A DNA stretch of 64,000 nucleotides from Chryseobacterium sp. JM1. Lineage in GTDB: Bacteria > Bacteroidota > Bacteroidia > Flavobacteriales > Weeksellaceae. The stretch lies in assembly GCF_000737715.1 (NCBI RefSeq), contig NZ_JPRN01000017.1, positions 1 through 64,000 of the forward strand, given 5' to 3'. Position 1 is the first letter of the stretch. Every line of letters begins with the position of its first letter. Shown here piece by piece: positions 51,906 through 60,651 of the stretch. Below the pieces are notes generated by a model. That model was not told the DNA's origin, searched no databases, and saw only the letters and a program-made list of their open reading frames with translations. The translations under genes were made by a program, and so were the position numbers.

Positions 51906-52931
51906 GTGAATCAACATATTCAAAATATTGAAATTTCCAATTTTAAGTCTATAAAAGATTTGAAAATTGATGGTTGCAAAAAAATAAACATTTTTGCGGG
52001 TAAACCGAATGCTGGAAAGAGTAATATTTTAGAGGCAATCTCAATGTTAAGACTTGATATTATTGAAGATGATTTCAGAGAATATCTAAGGTTTAAAAAC
52101 TATGATGATTTAACCTATTTTGGTAATATAGAAAATAATATAAATATAACTTCCAATTTAGGTTTTATAGATTTTGAAGCGTTTGAATTATTTGGAATCT
52201 CATATTTGATTGGTAACAAAGAAAATATGTTTAAAATTAATATTGATGACGAGAATTACATAAATATTTTTCATGGTGAAGAAAGAGGATTTCCTAAAAA
52301 CTATAAACCTTTTGATTACAATATTCTTTTATATAAGCATAAAGAATACATCAATAAAAAATTCTTTTATAATAAAAGGTTAAATGTTTTTGGGAGAAAT
52401 TTAGGAGAAATAATTTATAAAGAATCGACCTTAAATCAAAAAAAATTATTTGATACTATTGCTAAATTAGTGCCGGAAAATTTTAAGATAAAAATAGATT
52501 CTAATAATTATGAATTAACTGTCTCAAAAGAAATTACACCATTTGTAGAATATTCACTCCCCTATTCTATGATTGCTGAAACTTTACAAAGATTAATTTT
52601 TTACAAAGCTGCAATTATCACTAATAATGATTCCGTTTTACTCTTTGAAGAACCTGAAGCACATTGTTTTGAACCGTATATTTTAGAATTTACTAATGAA
52701 GTAAAGTACAATGAAAACAACAATCAATTTTTCATGGTTACTCACAGCGATTTTATAATACAGGAATTCTTAAGAGACGAGGAAAGTAAAGATAATTTAC
52801 AGATTTATTTAGTTAATAATGTTGATGGAAAAACAGAAGTCAAAAAATTAGATAAACTAAATAATGATGAAGTTTATGAATATGGAATGAACGTGTTTTT
52901 TAATTTTGATAATCTTTGGGAAAATAATTAA
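51906..52931 (+). CDS. AAA ATPase (OLD/ABC-ATPase-like), first gene of an AT-rich cassette inside nuo
   Basis: 341 residues, GTG start. Walker A is AGKPNAGKSN (31-40), preceded by IEISNFKSIKDLKI as in OLD/RecF-like ATPases. Walker B is SVLLFEEPEAH (about 243) and the switch His is in FMVTHSDF (about 280), so the whole ABC-type ATPase is intact but without a fused nuclease. Base composition is clearly more AT-rich than the flanking nuo genes. It couples to the 176-residue partner gene, spacing three bases. Such ATPase pairs commonly act in phage defence; the role here is inference. Confidence 0.85.
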   Translation: MNQHIQNIEISNFKSIKDLKIDGCKKINIFAGKPNAGKSNILEAISMLRLDIIEDDFREYLRFKNYDDLTYFGNIENNINITSNLGFIDFEAFELFGISYLIGNKENMFKINIDDENYINIFHGEERGFPKNYKPFDYNILLYKHKEYINKKFFYNKRLNVFGRNLGEIIYKESTLNQKKLFDTIAKLVPENFKIKIDSNNYELTVSKEITPFVEYSLPYSMIAETLQRLIFYKAAIITNNDSVLLFEEPEAHCFEPYILEFTNEVKYNENNNQFFMVTHSDFIIQEFLRDEESKDNLQIYLVNNVDGKTEVKKLDKLNNDEVYEYGMNVFFNFDNLWENN

Positions 52932-52933
52932 AG

Positions 52934-53464
52934 ATGAGTATCATTGGTGTAGAATGCAATGCTGATAGATATTTTTTTGGAAGACTTTTAAATAATAAAG
53001 GCCTTATCCGAAAAGAGAGGAATGATACCGAAGTTATAAAAAGTGTTGCAGTCAAAAGTAAAGGGAACTTTAGTGTTGGTATTATTGACATTGATAAAAA
53101 CAAAAAAATTCCTAAAAATTTTAATTTGATCTATGAAAATAATCATACCAAAATTTTTAAACATACAGAAAATTGTCAATTTTTAATAGCCATTGGTCCT
53201 AGACAATTTGAACATTGGATTAATGAATTTTTAAAAAATAAAAACATTAATGTAGAAGATTTTGATTTTGAAAGTTTTGATAAATTTATGCAAACATCAA
53301 AATCATTAAAACCAGAAATGGATATCAGATTCAAAAATATAATAGATGTTGTAATTCAAAATTATGATACAGATGATAATCACATCTTAACTTTGAAAAA
53401 GCATTTGGAATATATCATTGAAACAAAATATCATTTCTCAATAACAGAATTTAATAAAATTTAA
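52934..53464 (+). CDS. TOPRIM-like candidate partner of the ATPase
   Basis: 176 residues, no signal. A first strand IIGVECNADRYFFGRL (Glu7, Asp11) and a later strand VGIIDIDKNKK (Asp52, Asp54) give the E...DxD order of TOPRIM-type metal sites as in RloB/AriB-like partners of AAA ATPases. The C-terminal half is helical. The fold is suggested by motif order only. Composition is AT-rich like the ATPase gene; nuoG follows 29 bases later. Confidence 0.6.
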   Translation: MSIIGVECNADRYFFGRLLNNKGLIRKERNDTEVIKSVAVKSKGNFSVGIIDIDKNKKIPKNFNLIYENNHTKIFKHTENCQFLIAIGPRQFEHWINEFLKNKNINVEDFDFESFDKFMQTSKSLKPEMDIRFKNIIDVVIQNYDTDDNHILTLKKHLEYIIETKYHFSITEFNKI

Positions 53465-53493
53465 ATGCTTACCGCAGTATAAAGCGAAAGAAT

Positions 53494-54492
53494 ATGAGCG
53501 AAGAGGTTAAAAAATTCAAAATAACTATAGACGGACAGACTACTGAAGTTTTGCCTGGGACTTCTATTTTGGAAGCTGCCAGACAAATTGGTGGAAAATC
53601 TGTACCTCCTGCAATGTGCTATTACAGCAAATTGGAAACCAGTGGAGGGAGATGTAGAACTTGCTTAGTCGAAGTTTCGAAAGGATCTGAAGCAGATCCG
53701 CGCCCTATGCCTAAATTAGTTGCTAGTTGCAGAACTAACGTAATGGACGGTATGGAAGTGAAAAATCTTTCTTCTGAAAAAGCTCAGGAAGGTAGAAAAG
53801 CCGTTACCGAATTCTTATTGGTGAACCACCCTCTGGACTGCCCTGTGTGCGACCAGGCTGGTGAATGCCACCTTCAGGATCTTGGGTACGAGCACGGAAA
53901 CCTTGAGACAAGAACTGAATTTGAAAGAAATACTTACGAAGCAGACGATCTTGGTCCGAATATCAAGTTGAATATGAACCGTTGTATTCTTTGTGCAAGA
54001 TGTGTATTGGCAGCCAATCAGTTAACAGGTGAAAGAGAGCATGGTATTCTTTTCAGAGGAGATCACGCTGAAATTTCTACTTATTTAAATAAAGCTTTAG
54101 ATAATGACTTTATCGGAAATGTTATCGATGTTTGCCCTGTAGGTGCATTAACAGACAGAACTTCCCGTTTTGCAAGCAGAGTTTGGTTTACAAAGCCAAT
54201 GAATGCGACCTGCAAATGTGATAAATGTTCAGGAAAAGCCGTAGTTTGGATGAAAGGTGACGAAATTGTAAGAGTTACTGCCAGAAAAGATCAGTGGGGT
54301 GAAGTGGAAGAATTCATCTGCGATACCTGTCGTTTTGAAAGAAAAGAACTTTCTGACTGGAATATTGAAGGTCCTAGACATATCGACAGACACTCGGTAA
54401 TTTCATTGAACCACTACGAAAAACCTAAGGATGAGCTAAGAGTATTAGACAATCCTATGGCCAAAGAAATCAGTGAAAAAGACGAAAAATAA
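53494..54492 (+). CDS. nuoG: NADH-quinone oxidoreductase subunit G, short form
   Basis: 332 residues. The N-terminal [2Fe-2S] ligands are in AMCYYSKLETSGGRCRTCLV, the His-containing N5-type motif in HPLDCPVCDQAGECHLQD, and [4Fe-4S] ligands in MNRCILCARCV and DVCPVGALT. A further CKCDKCSG...CDTC set follows. The large molybdopterin-oxidoreductase-like domain of E. coli NuoG is absent. Short NuoG proteins are, to my knowledge, usual in Flavobacteriia, so this is not a truncation artefact. Confidence 0.9.
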   Translation: MSEEVKKFKITIDGQTTEVLPGTSILEAARQIGGKSVPPAMCYYSKLETSGGRCRTCLVEVSKGSEADPRPMPKLVASCRTNVMDGMEVKNLSSEKAQEGRKAVTEFLLVNHPLDCPVCDQAGECHLQDLGYEHGNLETRTEFERNTYEADDLGPNIKLNMNRCILCARCVLAANQLTGEREHGILFRGDHAEISTYLNKALDNDFIGNVIDVCPVGALTDRTSRFASRVWFTKPMNATCKCDKCSGKAVVWMKGDEIVRVTARKDQWGEVEEFICDTCRFERKELSDWNIEGPRHIDRHSVISLNHYEKPKDELRVLDNPMAKEISEKDEK

Positions 54493-54503
54493 TTGATAAT
54501 GAG

Positions 54504-54572
54504 TTGATGTGATGATACGATGACTAATCTTTATCTTCTAACATCTAACTTCTAATATCTAACATCTAAATA
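54504..54572. repeat. nuoG-nuoH two-armed ladder
   Basis: Left arm with 8-bp steps (TGAGTTGA, TGTGATGA, TACGATGA); right arm with 7-bp steps CTAACAT, CTAACTT, CTAATAT, CTAACAT, CTAAATA (54538-54572). The right arm ends just before the nuoH ATG. Confidence 0.75.
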
Positions 54573-54576
54573 AAAA

Positions 54577-55641
54577 ATGGATTTACTAACATTTAAACTT
54601 ATACTTGTACTAGCACTTTTCCTGCTGTCTCTTACGATAGCCGCCTACTCTACCTGGGCTGAAAGAAAAGTTGCCTCTATCATGCAGGATAGAATTGGTC
54701 CCAACAGAGCAGGACCTTTCGGACTACTGCAGCCACTGGCCGACGGTGGAAAGTTTTTCTTTAAAGAAGACTTTACCCCTGCCAATGCTGAAAAGTTTCT
54801 TTTCGTATTGGGACCGGCATTGGTTATGTTTATTTCATTGATCACAGGAGCGGTTATTCCTTGGGGTAAAAGTTTAAATATTGCAGGTACTTCTTTTGAT
54901 TTACAGGTTGCCAACATCGACGTTGGGGTACTTTTCATCATCGGAATGGCTTCAATCGGTGTATACGGAATCATGATCGGAGGTTGGGCTTCGAATAACA
55001 AATATTCATTATTAGGTGCTATCCGTGCTTCTTCACAGATGATCTCTTACGAACTGGCGATGGGATTAGCATTGCTTTCTATCATCATGATGTCAGGAAG
55101 TTTAGATTTAAAAGAAATTACGGAAAGTCAGACCACTGGAAAATTATGGGGAGTTATTCCCTGGATTTCCGGTATGAACTGGAATATTTTCTACCAGCCG
55201 ATTGCATTCCTTGTATTCTTCGTAGCTGCTTTGGCAGAAACCAACAGACACCCTTTCGATTTACCGGAATGTGAATCTGAATTGGTAACAGGGTATTCTA
55301 CGGAATATTCTTCCATGAAGTTAGGATTGTATATGTTCGGTGAATATGTGAACATGTTTATCTCCAATGCTTTCATGGTCGTTCTTTTCTTCGGTGGTTA
55401 CAACTATCCAGGAATTGAATGGGTTACTCAGAACTGGGGTGAAAACGCTGCAGGAATTTTGAGTATCGTAGCATTTTTAACGAAAACGGTAATCGGAATT
55501 CTGATCTTTATGTGGATCAGATGGACGCTTCCAAGATTTAGATATGACCAACTGATGCACTTAGGATGGAAAACACTTATCCCAATGGCATTAGTAAACC
55601 TATTGATTACAGGTGCTGTAATTTTAGCATTTGCCAACTAG
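54577..55641 (+). CDS. nuoH: NADH-quinone oxidoreductase subunit H
   Basis: 354 residues with eight membrane helices. AERKVASIMQDRIGPNRAGP and the ETNRHPFDLPECESELV loop are family signatures for the quinone-channel subunit. Confidence 0.96.
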   Translation: MDLLTFKLILVLALFLLSLTIAAYSTWAERKVASIMQDRIGPNRAGPFGLLQPLADGGKFFFKEDFTPANAEKFLFVLGPALVMFISLITGAVIPWGKSLNIAGTSFDLQVANIDVGVLFIIGMASIGVYGIMIGGWASNNKYSLLGAIRASSQMISYELAMGLALLSIIMMSGSLDLKEITESQTTGKLWGVIPWISGMNWNIFYQPIAFLVFFVAALAETNRHPFDLPECESELVTGYSTEYSSMKLGLYMFGEYVNMFISNAFMVVLFFGGYNYPGIEWVTQNWGENAAGILSIVAFLTKTVIGILIFMWIRWTLPRFRYDQLMHLGWKTLIPMALVNLLITGAVILAFAN

Positions 55642-55644
55642 AAT

Positions 55645-55750
55645 AATTTGAAAATGAGATGATGTGATGATGTGATAATATGGTGATGCGGGAAATAAAA
55701 ACCCACTTCCATCTTCTAACATCTAACGTCTAACATCTAACATCTATAAT
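55645..55750. repeat. nuoH-nuoI two-armed ladder
   Basis: Left arm in 8-bp steps AATTTGAA, AATGAGAT, GATGTGAT, GATGTGAT, AATATGGT (55645-55684 region); right arm in 7-bp steps CTAACAT, CTAACGT, CTAACAT, CTAACAT, CTATAAT (55716-55750). A GGG/CCC pair joins the arms. It uses the same unit words as the nuoG-nuoH ladder. Confidence 0.75.
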
Positions 55751-55753
55751 TAA

Positions 55754-56311
55754 ATGAAACTTACAAACAGATCAAAAGTTGTTTCCAACAAAGAAATGAC
55801 CCTTGCTGAAAAAATCTACCTTCCTGCTATTTTTACCGGGATGGGGATTACATTTAAGCATGCTGTAAGAACCGTGATAAAAGGTGCTCCGGCAGTATAT
55901 TCATATCCGGAAGTACAGAAACCCAGAACCACTATCTGGAGAGGTCAGCACGTTCTGAAAAGAGACGAAGAAGGCAGAGAAAGATGTACAGCCTGTGGAC
56001 TTTGTGCCGTAGCCTGTCCTGCAGAAGCCATCACCATGACGGCTTCAGAGAGAACGAAGGAGGAAAAAGGTCTTTACAGAGAAGAAAAATATGCATCAGT
56101 TTATGAAATCAATATGCTGAGATGTATTTTCTGCGGGATGTGTGAAGAAGCCTGTCCTAAATCTGCGATCTATCTTACAGACAGATTGGTGGATGTAGAA
56201 ACCAACAGAGGATCTTTCATCTATGGAAAAGACAAATTGGTTGAAAAAATAAATGAAAGGATTGACATTACGACAAGACAATCCGAGAAACAAAAAAATG
56301 CGGTAAAATAA
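55754..56311 (+). CDS. nuoI: NADH-quinone oxidoreductase subunit I
   Basis: 185 residues with two [4Fe-4S] motifs: CTACGLCAVACP and CIFCGMCEEACP (clusters N6a/N6b). Overlaps nuoJ by one base. Confidence 0.96.
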   Translation: MKLTNRSKVVSNKEMTLAEKIYLPAIFTGMGITFKHAVRTVIKGAPAVYSYPEVQKPRTTIWRGQHVLKRDEEGRERCTACGLCAVACPAEAITMTASERTKEEKGLYREEKYASVYEINMLRCIFCGMCEEACPKSAIYLTDRLVDVETNRGSFIYGKDKLVEKINERIDITTRQSEKQKNAVK

Positions 56312-56808
56312 TGGATCAGTTTTTATTTTTCTTGGTGGCGTTTTTAGCAGTAGCTAGTGCAGTGTATTTTGTGTTTGCAAGAAATCCGCTCTATGCTATT
56401 TTGTCATTAATTGTTACGATGTTTTCAATTGCGGGAATGTACATTCTTCTGAATGCCCAGTTCCTTGCAATCATTCAGATCATAGTGTACGCAGGAGCCA
56501 TCATGGTATTATTCCTTTATATCCTGATGATGCTTAACCTTAATAAACAAGACGAAAGTAAGAAGAACAATACTTTAAAATTTGTTGGAGTTTTTACAGC
56601 CGGTCTTTTATTAATTGGAGTTTTAGGCGTATTCAGAGGCGTTCAGGACAATCACATTGTTGTTGAAAATGTAGACAAGGGTGTAGGTCTTACGAAAAAT
56701 CTGGGCAGACTTTTGTTTAATCAATATGTTTTACCGTTTGAGCTTGCATCCATCCTTATTTTGGCAGGTATTGTAGGTGCGGTATTAATCGGTAAAAAAG
56801 ATTTATAA
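56311..56808 (+). CDS. nuoJ: NADH-quinone oxidoreductase subunit J
   Basis: 165 residues with five membrane helices. FARNPLYAILSLIVTMFSIA and IVYAGAIMVLFLYILMML are characteristic. nuoK follows after four bases. Confidence 0.95.
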   Translation: MDQFLFFLVAFLAVASAVYFVFARNPLYAILSLIVTMFSIAGMYILLNAQFLAIIQIIVYAGAIMVLFLYILMMLNLNKQDESKKNNTLKFVGVFTAGLLLIGVLGVFRGVQDNHIVVENVDKGVGLTKNLGRLLFNQYVLPFELASILILAGIVGAVLIGKKDL

Positions 56809-56812
56809 AATT

Positions 56813-57142
56813 ATGGGAGAAGTAAATACATTTATACAAAGCGTCCCTCTTAACTATTTCATCATGCTTTCTTCAGTATTGTTCTGTCTGGGAGTATTGG
56901 GAGTATTGTTGAGAAAAAACGCTATTGTTATTTTGGGCTGTGTAGAGCTTATGCTGAATTCTGTAAACCTTTTATTGGCTGCTTTTTCAGCGTATAAAGG
57001 AAACGGAGACGGACAGCTTTTAGTTTTCTTCATTATGGTGGTAGCCGCCGCTGAAGTTGCGGTAGGTCTGGCAATTATTGCTATGCTATATAGAAATACC
57101 CGTTCTGTGGATGTAAGTATATTTAATAAATTAAGAGGATAA
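56813..57142 (+). CDS. nuoK: NADH-quinone oxidoreductase subunit K
   Basis: 109 residues with three helices. The proton-path Glu is in CVELMLNSVNLL, and VVAAAEVAVGLAIIA carries the second Glu. nuoL follows after three bases. Confidence 0.95.
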   Translation: MGEVNTFIQSVPLNYFIMLSSVLFCLGVLGVLLRKNAIVILGCVELMLNSVNLLLAAFSAYKGNGDGQLLVFFIMVVAAAEVAVGLAIIAMLYRNTRSVDVSIFNKLRG

Positions 57143-57145
57143 GGA

Positions 57146-59059
57146 ATGGAAAATTTAGTGTATGCAATAGTACTTTTACCACTATTAGGGTTTCTTATTA
57201 ACGGTTTATTCGGGAAAAATCTTCCAAAAATATTTGTAGGCTCTCTGGCTACAGCTATGGTTTTCGGATCATTCTGTATCGCAGTAAGTCTTTTCTTGAA
57301 ATTTGATTCTGAAAGTCAGCCTGTCATTGTTAAAGCTTTTGAGTGGTTTACAGTAAACGGCGTTCAGATCAATTTCGGATTCCAGATTGATCAGCTTTCA
57401 TTAATGATGGTAATGATCATCACAGGTATCGGATCCCTGATCCATTTATATTCTATCGGATATATGAGCCATGACAAAGGTTTCTATAAGTTCTTTACTT
57501 ATCTGAATCTTTTCATCTTCTCGATGTTACTTTTAGTAATGGGAAGCAACTACCTGATCCTGTTCATCGGATGGGAAGGTGTAGGTCTTTGTTCTTACCT
57601 GTTGATCGGATTCTGGTATACCAATGAAGAATATGGTAAAGCAGCAAGAAAAGCGTTCATCATGAACAGAATTGGTGACCTTGCCTTACTGATCGGGATC
57701 TTCATGATCGCGGCTCAGACCAATGCAGTGGATTTCCTTACCGTAGCACAGAACTCTTCAAAATTTGAATTAGACGGAACAGTAATTATCTTTATTACAG
57801 CCAGCTTATTTATCGGAGCTACCGGTAAATCGGCTCAGGTTCCTTTATATACATGGTTACCGGATGCGATGGCCGGTCCTACTCCGGTTTCAGCGTTGAT
57901 CCACGCGGCAACGATGGTAACGGCAGGTATCTATTTAGTGGTAAGATCAAACTTCTTATTTACTTTGGCACCTACGGTTCAGGGAGGAATTTTATTCATC
58001 GGATTCTTAACAGCTGCTTTGGCTGGATTCTATGCACTCCGTCAGAACGACATCAAAAAAGTATTGGCCTACTCTACCGTTTCACAGCTTGGATTTATGT
58101 TCATTGCTTTAGGATTGGGAGCTTACACTACAGCGATGTTCCACGTAATGACGCACGCATTCTTCAAAGCACTATTATTCCTGGGAGCAGGTTCTGTGAT
58201 CCACGCGATGAGCAACGAGCAGGATATGCGTTTCATGGGAGGTCTGAAAAAATACATACCTATCACCCACGCCACTTTCCTTATCGGGACACTGGCAATC
58301 TCAGGTTTCCCTCTATTATCAGGGATGATCTCAAAAGACGAAATTTTAGTAGCAGCATTCGCTAAAAACCCTGTTTACTGGGTGATCTTATTTGTTTTAG
58401 CGGCAATGACTGCAACGTATATGTTCAGACTGTACTACCTGACATTCCATGGAGAGTTCAGAGGTACGGAAGATCAGAAACATCACTTACACGAAAGCCC
58501 GTCTAATATGACCCTTCCGTTGATCGTTCTGGCTATCCTTTCTGTGCTTGGAGGTTTCATTAACCTTCCTCACTTCATCGGACACGGTCATTATGCTAAA
58601 TTAATGGAATGGCTGAAGCCTGTTCTTACCGAGCAAAGCTACAACCAGATGGAAGCTACTCTTTCGGGAGTTCCGTTTGGGACTGAAATGATCTTATTAG
58701 GCGCTACAGTGCTGATGTTCTTCACCGTATGGTTGATCGTAAAAAACACCTACGTGAAAAAGAAAAAAAAGGCTCTGGCAGAAGAAAGCTATACCGGATG
58801 GGAGAAACTTTCTGCTAAGAAATTATATGTAGACGAACTTTACAATGCATTGATTGTAAAAACTGTTGAAGGATTAGGACGCGGAGGAAAGATGTTTGAT
58901 AAAGGGATCTTAGACCGTTTTGTAGACTTTGTAGGCGAAGGCGCTGAAGACAGCGGAAAAGCGATGAAGCGTATCCAAAACGGAAATGTAGAGACTTATA
59001 TTCTTATCATGTCTTTAGCAGTGGGAATTATACTGATTGTTAACTTTATATTACAATAA
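57146..59059 (+). CDS. nuoL: NADH-quinone oxidoreductase subunit L
   Basis: 637 residues, a Mrp-antiporter-like subunit with ~14-16 helices. FIGWEGVGLCSYLLIGFW and LIHAATMVTAGIYLVVR are signatures; the lateral-helix C-terminus is present. Overlaps nuoM by one base. Confidence 0.96.
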   Translation: MENLVYAIVLLPLLGFLINGLFGKNLPKIFVGSLATAMVFGSFCIAVSLFLKFDSESQPVIVKAFEWFTVNGVQINFGFQIDQLSLMMVMIITGIGSLIHLYSIGYMSHDKGFYKFFTYLNLFIFSMLLLVMGSNYLILFIGWEGVGLCSYLLIGFWYTNEEYGKAARKAFIMNRIGDLALLIGIFMIAAQTNAVDFLTVAQNSSKFELDGTVIIFITASLFIGATGKSAQVPLYTWLPDAMAGPTPVSALIHAATMVTAGIYLVVRSNFLFTLAPTVQGGILFIGFLTAALAGFYALRQNDIKKVLAYSTVSQLGFMFIALGLGAYTTAMFHVMTHAFFKALLFLGAGSVIHAMSNEQDMRFMGGLKKYIPITHATFLIGTLAISGFPLLSGMISKDEILVAAFAKNPVYWVILFVLAAMTATYMFRLYYLTFHGEFRGTEDQKHHLHESPSNMTLPLIVLAILSVLGGFINLPHFIGHGHYAKLMEWLKPVLTEQSYNQMEATLSGVPFGTEMILLGATVLMFFTVWLIVKNTYVKKKKKALAEESYTGWEKLSAKKLYVDELYNALIVKTVEGLGRGGKMFDKGILDRFVDFVGEGAEDSGKAMKRIQNGNVETYILIMSLAVGIILIVNFILQ

Positions 59060-60552
59060 TGTCTGGTTTATTATTAACATTATTACTATTACCTCTAGTA
59101 GGTTCGGGATTAGTTTTTGCATGGAAAAATAAATCCAGCAAATATTTGGCGCTAGGAATAGCTTTGATCCAAATGCTTATTACATTCTACATCGCAGCGG
59201 ATTTTGATTTTAATCCAACGGTGGACAGTGTACTGCAGCACGAAATCAACTACCCTTGGTCACAATTCATTAAAAGCTCACTTCATTTCGGCATAGACGG
59301 AATGAGTCTGCTGCTTTTACTGTTGACCAACATCTTAACGCCTATCATTATTTTATCTTCGTTTAACGAAAATGTAAACTACAGAAATACATTCTACGGC
59401 CTGATTCTGCTAATGCAGTTCGGTCTTGTGGGCGTGTTCACTTCTTTAGACGGACTGTTGTTCTACATTTTCTGGGAAGTAACCTTAATTCCAATCTGGT
59501 TCATCGCCGGACTTTGGGGCCAGGAAAATAAAAGATTCGAATTCACAACGAAATTCTTCGTTTATACATTCGTTGGGTCATTATTTATGTTAGCCGGATT
59601 GATCTATGTGTACAACCACTCTGCATCATTCGCGTTAACAGATTTATACAATGCTCAGCTTAATGAAGTACAGCAGACGGTAGTATTCTGGTTCATTTTC
59701 TTTGCATTTGCAGTGAAATTACCGGTATTCCCTTTCCATACATGGCAGCCGGATACCTATACCTACTCTCCTACTCAGGGATCCATGCTTTTATCAGGGA
59801 TCATGCTGAAGATGGCGGTGTATGGTGTTATCCGTTATTTGCTTCCGATCACTCCAATTCCGATTGCAGGAATTTCAGGACAGATCGTAATTATCTTAGC
59901 AATTGTAGGAATTGTTCACGGTGCTCTAATCGCGATCATCCAGACCGATATGAAGAGAATCATTGCCTATTCTTCTTTCTCTCACGTAGGATTAATGGTG
60001 GCAGGGATTTTCTCTTCCGCAGTGATCACGTTAAGAGGAACATTCAATATCGAAGGAGCTGAAGGAGCATTGGTACAGACTTTTGCTCACGGTATCAACG
60101 TAGTGGGATTATTCTACTGCTGTGATATTTTATACAAGAGATTTAAATCAAGAGACATCAGACAAATGGGAGGTTTAGCCAAAGTGGCTCCTAAGTTTGC
60201 CGTGTTGTTCCTGATCATTATATTAGGTTCAATGGGAGTTCCATTAACCAATGGATTCATCGGAGAATTTATTTTGCTGAAATCCGTATATGATTTCAAC
60301 GGACTGGCAGCAGTGATTGCAGGTCTTACTGTAATTCTTTGTGCCGTGTACCTGCTGAGATTCTACGGAAAAGCAATGTTCGGTGAAGGAAACGAAGCCG
60401 TTTTAAGTACAGCTAAAGATTTATCCGCTGTTGAATTTTCTGTATTGGCAAGTTTAGCGGTTTTCGTGATCCTGTTGGGGATTTTCCCACAGCCGGTGAT
60501 CGATATGGTGAGTAGTTCGCTGAAGTTTATCTACACAGCAATGGCTAATTAG
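59059..60552 (+). CDS. nuoM: NADH-quinone oxidoreductase subunit M
   Basis: 497 residues, the second antiporter-like subunit. FGIDGMSLLLLLLTN, YIFWEVTLIPIWFIAG and AYSSFSHVGLMVAGIFS are typical. A 99-base ladder follows. Confidence 0.95.
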   Translation: MSGLLLTLLLLPLVGSGLVFAWKNKSSKYLALGIALIQMLITFYIAADFDFNPTVDSVLQHEINYPWSQFIKSSLHFGIDGMSLLLLLLTNILTPIIILSSFNENVNYRNTFYGLILLMQFGLVGVFTSLDGLLFYIFWEVTLIPIWFIAGLWGQENKRFEFTTKFFVYTFVGSLFMLAGLIYVYNHSASFALTDLYNAQLNEVQQTVVFWFIFFAFAVKLPVFPFHTWQPDTYTYSPTQGSMLLSGIMLKMAVYGVIRYLLPITPIPIAGISGQIVIILAIVGIVHGALIAIIQTDMKRIIAYSSFSHVGLMVAGIFSSAVITLRGTFNIEGAEGALVQTFAHGINVVGLFYCCDILYKRFKSRDIRQMGGLAKVAPKFAVLFLIIILGSMGVPLTNGFIGEFILLKSVYDFNGLAAVIAGLTVILCAVYLLRFYGKAMFGEGNEAVLSTAKDLSAVEFSVLASLAVFVILLGIFPQPVIDMVSSSLKFIYTAMAN

Positions 60553-60650
60553 AAGATTAAAAGATTTAAAAATTAAAAAATTAAGAGATTAGGAAATGAG
60601 GAATCAGAAATTCTGTCTCAGCTCTCATGTCTCACATCTCAAATCTATAT
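60553..60650. repeat. nuoM-nuoN two-armed ladder
   Basis: Left arm in exact 8-bp steps AAGATTAA, AAGATTTA, AAAATTAA, AAAATTAA, GAGATTAG, GAAATGAG, GAATCAGA (60553-60608). Right arm in 7-bp steps TCTCAGC, TCTCATG, TCTCACA, TCTCAAA, TCTATAT (60616-60650). It ends one base before the nuoN start codon. Confidence 0.8.
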
Positions 60651-60651
60651 T

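Noticed and set aside
53494..54492. nuoG as a truncated pseudogene
   Set aside because: All Fe-S ligand motifs are intact, the frame is clean, and short NuoG is expected in this class of bacteria.
54504..55750. CRISPR-like arrays in the nuo gaps
   Set aside because: Units are only 7-8 bases, contiguous without spacers, and no cas genes are present.
57853..58365. 170-codon frame inside nuoL
   Set aside because: Antisense-free shadow in another frame of an intact, conserved gene.
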